Source: Streptomyces halstedii
Lineage (GTDB): Bacteria; Actinomycetota; Actinomycetes; Streptomycetales; Streptomycetaceae
Direction of reading: 5' to 3'
Assembly (NCBI GenBank): GCA_000720535.1
Contig: JOAZ01000014.1
Location: 124,001-188,000, forward strand
Length of the DNA: 64,000 nucleotides
Below are positions 62,775 through 64,000 of this stretch, piece after piece. Below the pieces are notes generated by a model. That model was not told the origin of the DNA, did not search any database, and saw nothing but the letters and a program-made list of their open reading frames with translations. Position numbers and translations under genes: made by a program. Every line of letters begins with the position of its first letter. Position 1 is the stretch's first letter.

Positions 62775-63884
62775 ATGAGCCACGACGCCATGACACCTGG
62801 TCCCTACGACGATCCGGGCTCCTCGTCCGAGGGCACGCGGTCCAGGCGGGCGCCCAAGCCCCGCAAGCGCCGCCGCGGTCTGAAGATCACGCTCGGGGTG
62901 CTGCTCGTCCTCCTGCTCGCCGGGGGCGGCACCGTCTACTGGCTGTACAGCCGGCTCGACGGCAACATCAAGGGCGTGGACATCAACAAGGCGCTCGGTG
63001 AGGACCGTCCCGAGAAGCTGCCCACCGCCGGCCAGAACCTGCTCGTCCTCGGCTCCGACTCCCGTGCCGGGGCGGAGAACAAGGAACTGGGCGGTGGCGG
63101 TGACGTCAGCGGGGCCCGGTCGGACACCGCGCTGGTGGTGCACATCCCCGAAGGACGGCAGAAGGCGGTCGCCGTCTCCATCCCGCGCGACACGCTGGTG
63201 ACCCGGCCGGAGTGCGCGAAGACCGACGGCTCGACGGCGCCCTCCGCCGAGCGCGTCATGTTCAACTCCGTGTACGCGCAGGTCGGTCCGGCCTGTGTGG
63301 TCAAGACCGTGGAGAAGATGTCCGGGGTCCGCATCGACCACTACATGGAGATCAACTTCGCCGGGTTCAAGGACCTGGTCGACGCGATAGGCGGAGTCAC
63401 GGTCGACGTCGAGGAGGCCATCCACGACAAGTCCTCCGGGCTCGACCTGACCGCCGGTACGCACAAGCTGAACGGCACCGAGTCGCTCTCGTACGTCCGT
63501 ACCCGGCACGGTATCGGTGACGGCAGCGACCTCGGCCGGATCGGGTTGCAGCAGCAGTTCCTCCTGGCCCTGCTGACGGAGATCAAGTCGCAGGACCTGT
63601 TGGGCAGTCCGACGAAGACGTACAAGATCGCCAACTCCGCCACCAAGTCGCTTACGACGGACGAGGAACTGGCGTCCCTCACCTCGCTCAGCGAGTTCGC
63701 CCGGTCGATGAACGGGGTGGACCCGGCGAGCATGGAGACGATCATGCTGCCGGTGGCGTACGACAAGAAGGACCCGAACCGCGTGGTGGCCGCCCAGCCG
63801 CAGGCCGACGACCTCTGGAAGGCGATCCGCGAGGACGCCACGATTCCGGAGTCCGCGAAGAAGTCCCCGGCCACCGGGGGCTGA
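62775..63884 (+). CDS. LytR-CpsA-Psr (LCP) family glycopolymer ligase
   Basis: 369 residues from ATG 62775, with GAGG eleven bases upstream; ATG 62751 is the alternative. A basic cytoplasmic tail, one membrane helix (about 43-65) and an extracellular LCP domain with LLVLGSDSRAG, ARSDTALVVHIPEGRQKAVAVSIPRDTLV, INFAGFKDLVDAIGGVTVDV and SYVRTRHGIGDGSDLGRIGLQQQFL. The conserved Arg and Asp residues bind the pyrophosphate of lipid-linked polymer. LCP enzymes attach teichoic-type polymers to peptidoglycan, so this one may finish the work of the Stealth/GT4 operon. Confidence 0.93.
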   Translation: MSHDAMTPGPYDDPGSSSEGTRSRRAPKPRKRRRGLKITLGVLLVLLLAGGGTVYWLYSRLDGNIKGVDINKALGEDRPEKLPTAGQNLLVLGSDSRAGAENKELGGGGDVSGARSDTALVVHIPEGRQKAVAVSIPRDTLVTRPECAKTDGSTAPSAERVMFNSVYAQVGPACVVKTVEKMSGVRIDHYMEINFAGFKDLVDAIGGVTVDVEEAIHDKSSGLDLTAGTHKLNGTESLSYVRTRHGIGDGSDLGRIGLQQQFLLALLTEIKSQDLLGSPTKTYKIANSATKSLTTDEELASLTSLSEFARSMNGVDPASMETIMLPVAYDKKDPNRVVAAQPQADDLWKAIREDATIPESAKKSPATGG

Positions 63885-63890
63885 GCCTGT

Positions 63891-63909
63891 GTCACCCTTC
63901 GGGGGTGAC
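63891..63909 (+). terminator. Hairpin spanning the LCP end and the next start codon
   Basis: GTCACCC (63891-63897) pairs perfectly with GGGTGAC (63903-63909) around a TTCGG loop. The second arm contains the GTG start at 63905 of the next gene, so the stem could end LCP transcripts or hide that start codon. Confidence 0.45.
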
Positions 63910-64000
63910 GAACGAACGGGCCCTGGTCGTGGTGGACGCGGCGAACGTGGTCGGATCCGTCCCGGACGGCTGGTGGCACGACCGGCGCGGTGCGGCCGAG
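63905..64000 (+). CDS. NYN/PIN-like protein, 5' part (gene leaves at right edge)
   Basis: Only the first 32 residues are visible, from GTG 63905. RALVVVDAANVVGSVPDGWW is the first strand and loop of a NYN/PIN-like nuclease fold, in which the aspartate and asparagine help to bind metal. Homologues are sometimes labelled NTP pyrophosphohydrolase. The fragment is too short to decide. Confidence 0.6.
   Translation, partial: MTNERALVVVDAANVVGSVPDGWWHDRRGAAE

Overview
The window is a piece of a Streptomyces-type chromosome. It has very high GC, strong third-position GC, many GTG starts, 4-bp GTGA/ATGA gene overlaps, few poly-T terminators, and actinomycete marker genes: the sporulation regulator whiI, the coproporphyrin-dependent heme genes hemE/cgoX/hemQ, an orphan GTPase-associated protein 1, and LCP and Stealth cell-wall genes. 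I see no tRNA, rRNA, insertion sequence, prophage, CRISPR array or classical antibiotic cluster.

Layout. 1-10 kb: end of an FtsX-type permease gene; threonine catabolism (tdh-kbl) followed by a LysR regulator; then an operon of one lipoprotein and two tandem receptor-like Ser/Thr kinases that carry ABC-type ligand-binding domains. 10-18 kb: two divergent MarR regulators with an EmrB-type efflux pump; a YbjJ-type MFS transporter divergent from a DeoR regulator, with paired operators; an orphan GAP1 protein. 18-25.5 kb: a small Cys-rich protein, msrB-murC, a UspA-like protein, a RibD-like reductase, zapE, an OsmC protein and a second drug-type MFS. 25.5-33 kb: VTC domain protein, DUF4956 membrane protein and CotH kinase in one overlapping operon, then an OmpR-type two-component system and a Tat-exported PhoX phosphatase. 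33-36 kb: lipoprotein polysaccharide deacetylase, a tiny zinc-ribbon protein, AIM24 and a long PTH2. 36-39.5 kb: a DUF692 (MNIO) enzyme fused to a partner-like domain, translationally coupled to a TIGR04222 membrane protein with a seven-cysteine Gly/Ser tail, then a tail-less paralogue. 39.7-45.7 kb: hemQ-cgoX, a DUF4349 lipoprotein, a CoA-disulfide-reductase-like flavoprotein, hemE. 45.7-52 kb: DUF3000, whiI behind a sigma-WhiG-type promoter, a frameshifted RNase D gene, fadA-fadB. 52-64 kb: a minus-strand operon of three Stealth-type proteins (the middle one degenerate), a GT4 glycosyltransferase and an SGNH hydrolase; a beta-propeller protein; an LCP ligase; the start of a NYN-type gene.

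Themes. Several blocks concern the cell surface: Stealth/GT4/SGNH/LCP (sugar-phosphate glycopolymer synthesis and attachment), murC, the deacetylase, CotH/VTC/PhoX (phosphate chemistry at the membrane) and the receptor kinases. The best candidate for a poorly described system is the DUF692-TIGR04222 operon at 36109-39429: a fused MNIO enzyme-partner protein beside a membrane-anchored Cys-Gly-Ser tail predicted to face the cytoplasm, which looks like a peptide-modification substrate held in the membrane instead of a secreted RiPP. Also notable are a perfect 46-bp palindrome between whiI and RNase D, a 2-nt frameshift in RNase D, and two matched operators placed in the promoters of the divergent MFS/DeoR pair.
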